A stretch of DNA of 5,369 bases from Verrucomicrobiota bacterium. Lineage in GTDB: Bacteria > Verrucomicrobiota > Verrucomicrobiia > Limisphaerales > JAEYXS01. This document shows positions 5,255 to 5,369 of the stretch, piece by piece (position 1 is the stretch's first letter; each line of letters begins with the position of its first letter). Made by a program: the position numbers and the translations under genes. The notes under the pieces are model-generated. The model did not search any database, was not told the origin of the DNA, and saw nothing but the letters and a program-made list of their open reading frames with translations. The DNA lies in NCBI GenBank assembly GCA_021156225.1, contig JAJNBN010000366.1, positions 1 through 5,369 on the forward strand. The letters run 5' to 3'.

Positions 5255-5369
5255 GTTCTTGCGCCCTAAGAATGGAACTCCAACCACACGAACAAGGGCG
5301 GGCGGCGCGGTGTCAGTTTTCAAAACATTTCACGACCACTGGTGTTTTATCCGTGGGTGAAGCAGCCAT

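Noticed and set aside
4817..5323. Open frame of 168 residues on the minus strand opposite the DUF4159 gene.
   Set aside because: It is antisense to conserved DUF4159 blocks, and the translation has a low-complexity His/Val-rich look typical of a shadow frame.
5255..5369. Possible gene fragments in the right tail: a plus-strand frame from the ATG at 5272 open to the edge, and a minus-strand frame from the edge ending at the TGA at 5313-5315.
   Set aside because: Both are short, mutually overlapping and show no recognisable motif or ribosome site. The window edge prevents a decision, so neither is annotated.

Overview
The window (5,369 bases, moderately GC-rich) reads as a compact bacterial chromosome segment with no rRNA, tRNA, insertion sequence or CRISPR array. 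The best guess for the host is the Verrucomicrobiota/Planctomycetota side of the bacteria. Three things suggest this: the DUF4159 exported protein, the particular MGMT-like protein, and the near absence of strong Shine-Dalgarno sites. This is an inference from family distribution as I remember it, not from a database search.

Layout. Everything from position 3846 leftwards is on the minus strand, and everything from 3969 rightwards is on the plus strand. The switch is a 122-base divergent promoter region. Reading leftwards from it, the first group is an alkyltransferase-like (ATL-type) MGMT homologue that lacks the alkyl-acceptor cysteine (3364-3846), a small three-helix membrane protein (3030-3344) and a thioredoxin-TPR protein of the CnoX/YbbN type (2152-2955). 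These are closely spaced (19 and 74 bases) and could form an operon. A Sel1-repeat protein (1593-2057) follows. Then comes a second group, probably one transcript: RNA 2'-phosphotransferase KptA (876-1415), a NADAR-domain protein one base downstream of it but broken by a frameshift (433-874), and the N-terminal part of a CCA-adding/poly(A) polymerase-type nucleotidyltransferase that runs off the left edge (1-392). Reading rightwards from the switch are the zinc-binding gyrase regulator YacG (3969-4196), a 146-base leader with a 10-base inverted repeat, and an exported DUF4159 protein (4343-5254). The last 115 bases hold no gene I can identify.

The most interesting part is the kptA-NADAR-nucleotidyltransferase group. 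KptA makes a cyclic ADP-ribose phosphate from NAD+ while removing a 2'-phosphate from RNA. NADAR proteins act on ADP-ribose N-glycosidic links. The nucleotidyltransferase builds or repairs RNA 3' ends. Their arrangement suggests an RNA-repair / nucleic-acid ADP-ribose module. The second point of interest is the MGMT-like protein, in which the motif equivalent to PCHRV reads P-Y-W-R-T. Most of the rest is housekeeping: protein quality control, gyrase regulation and envelope proteins.
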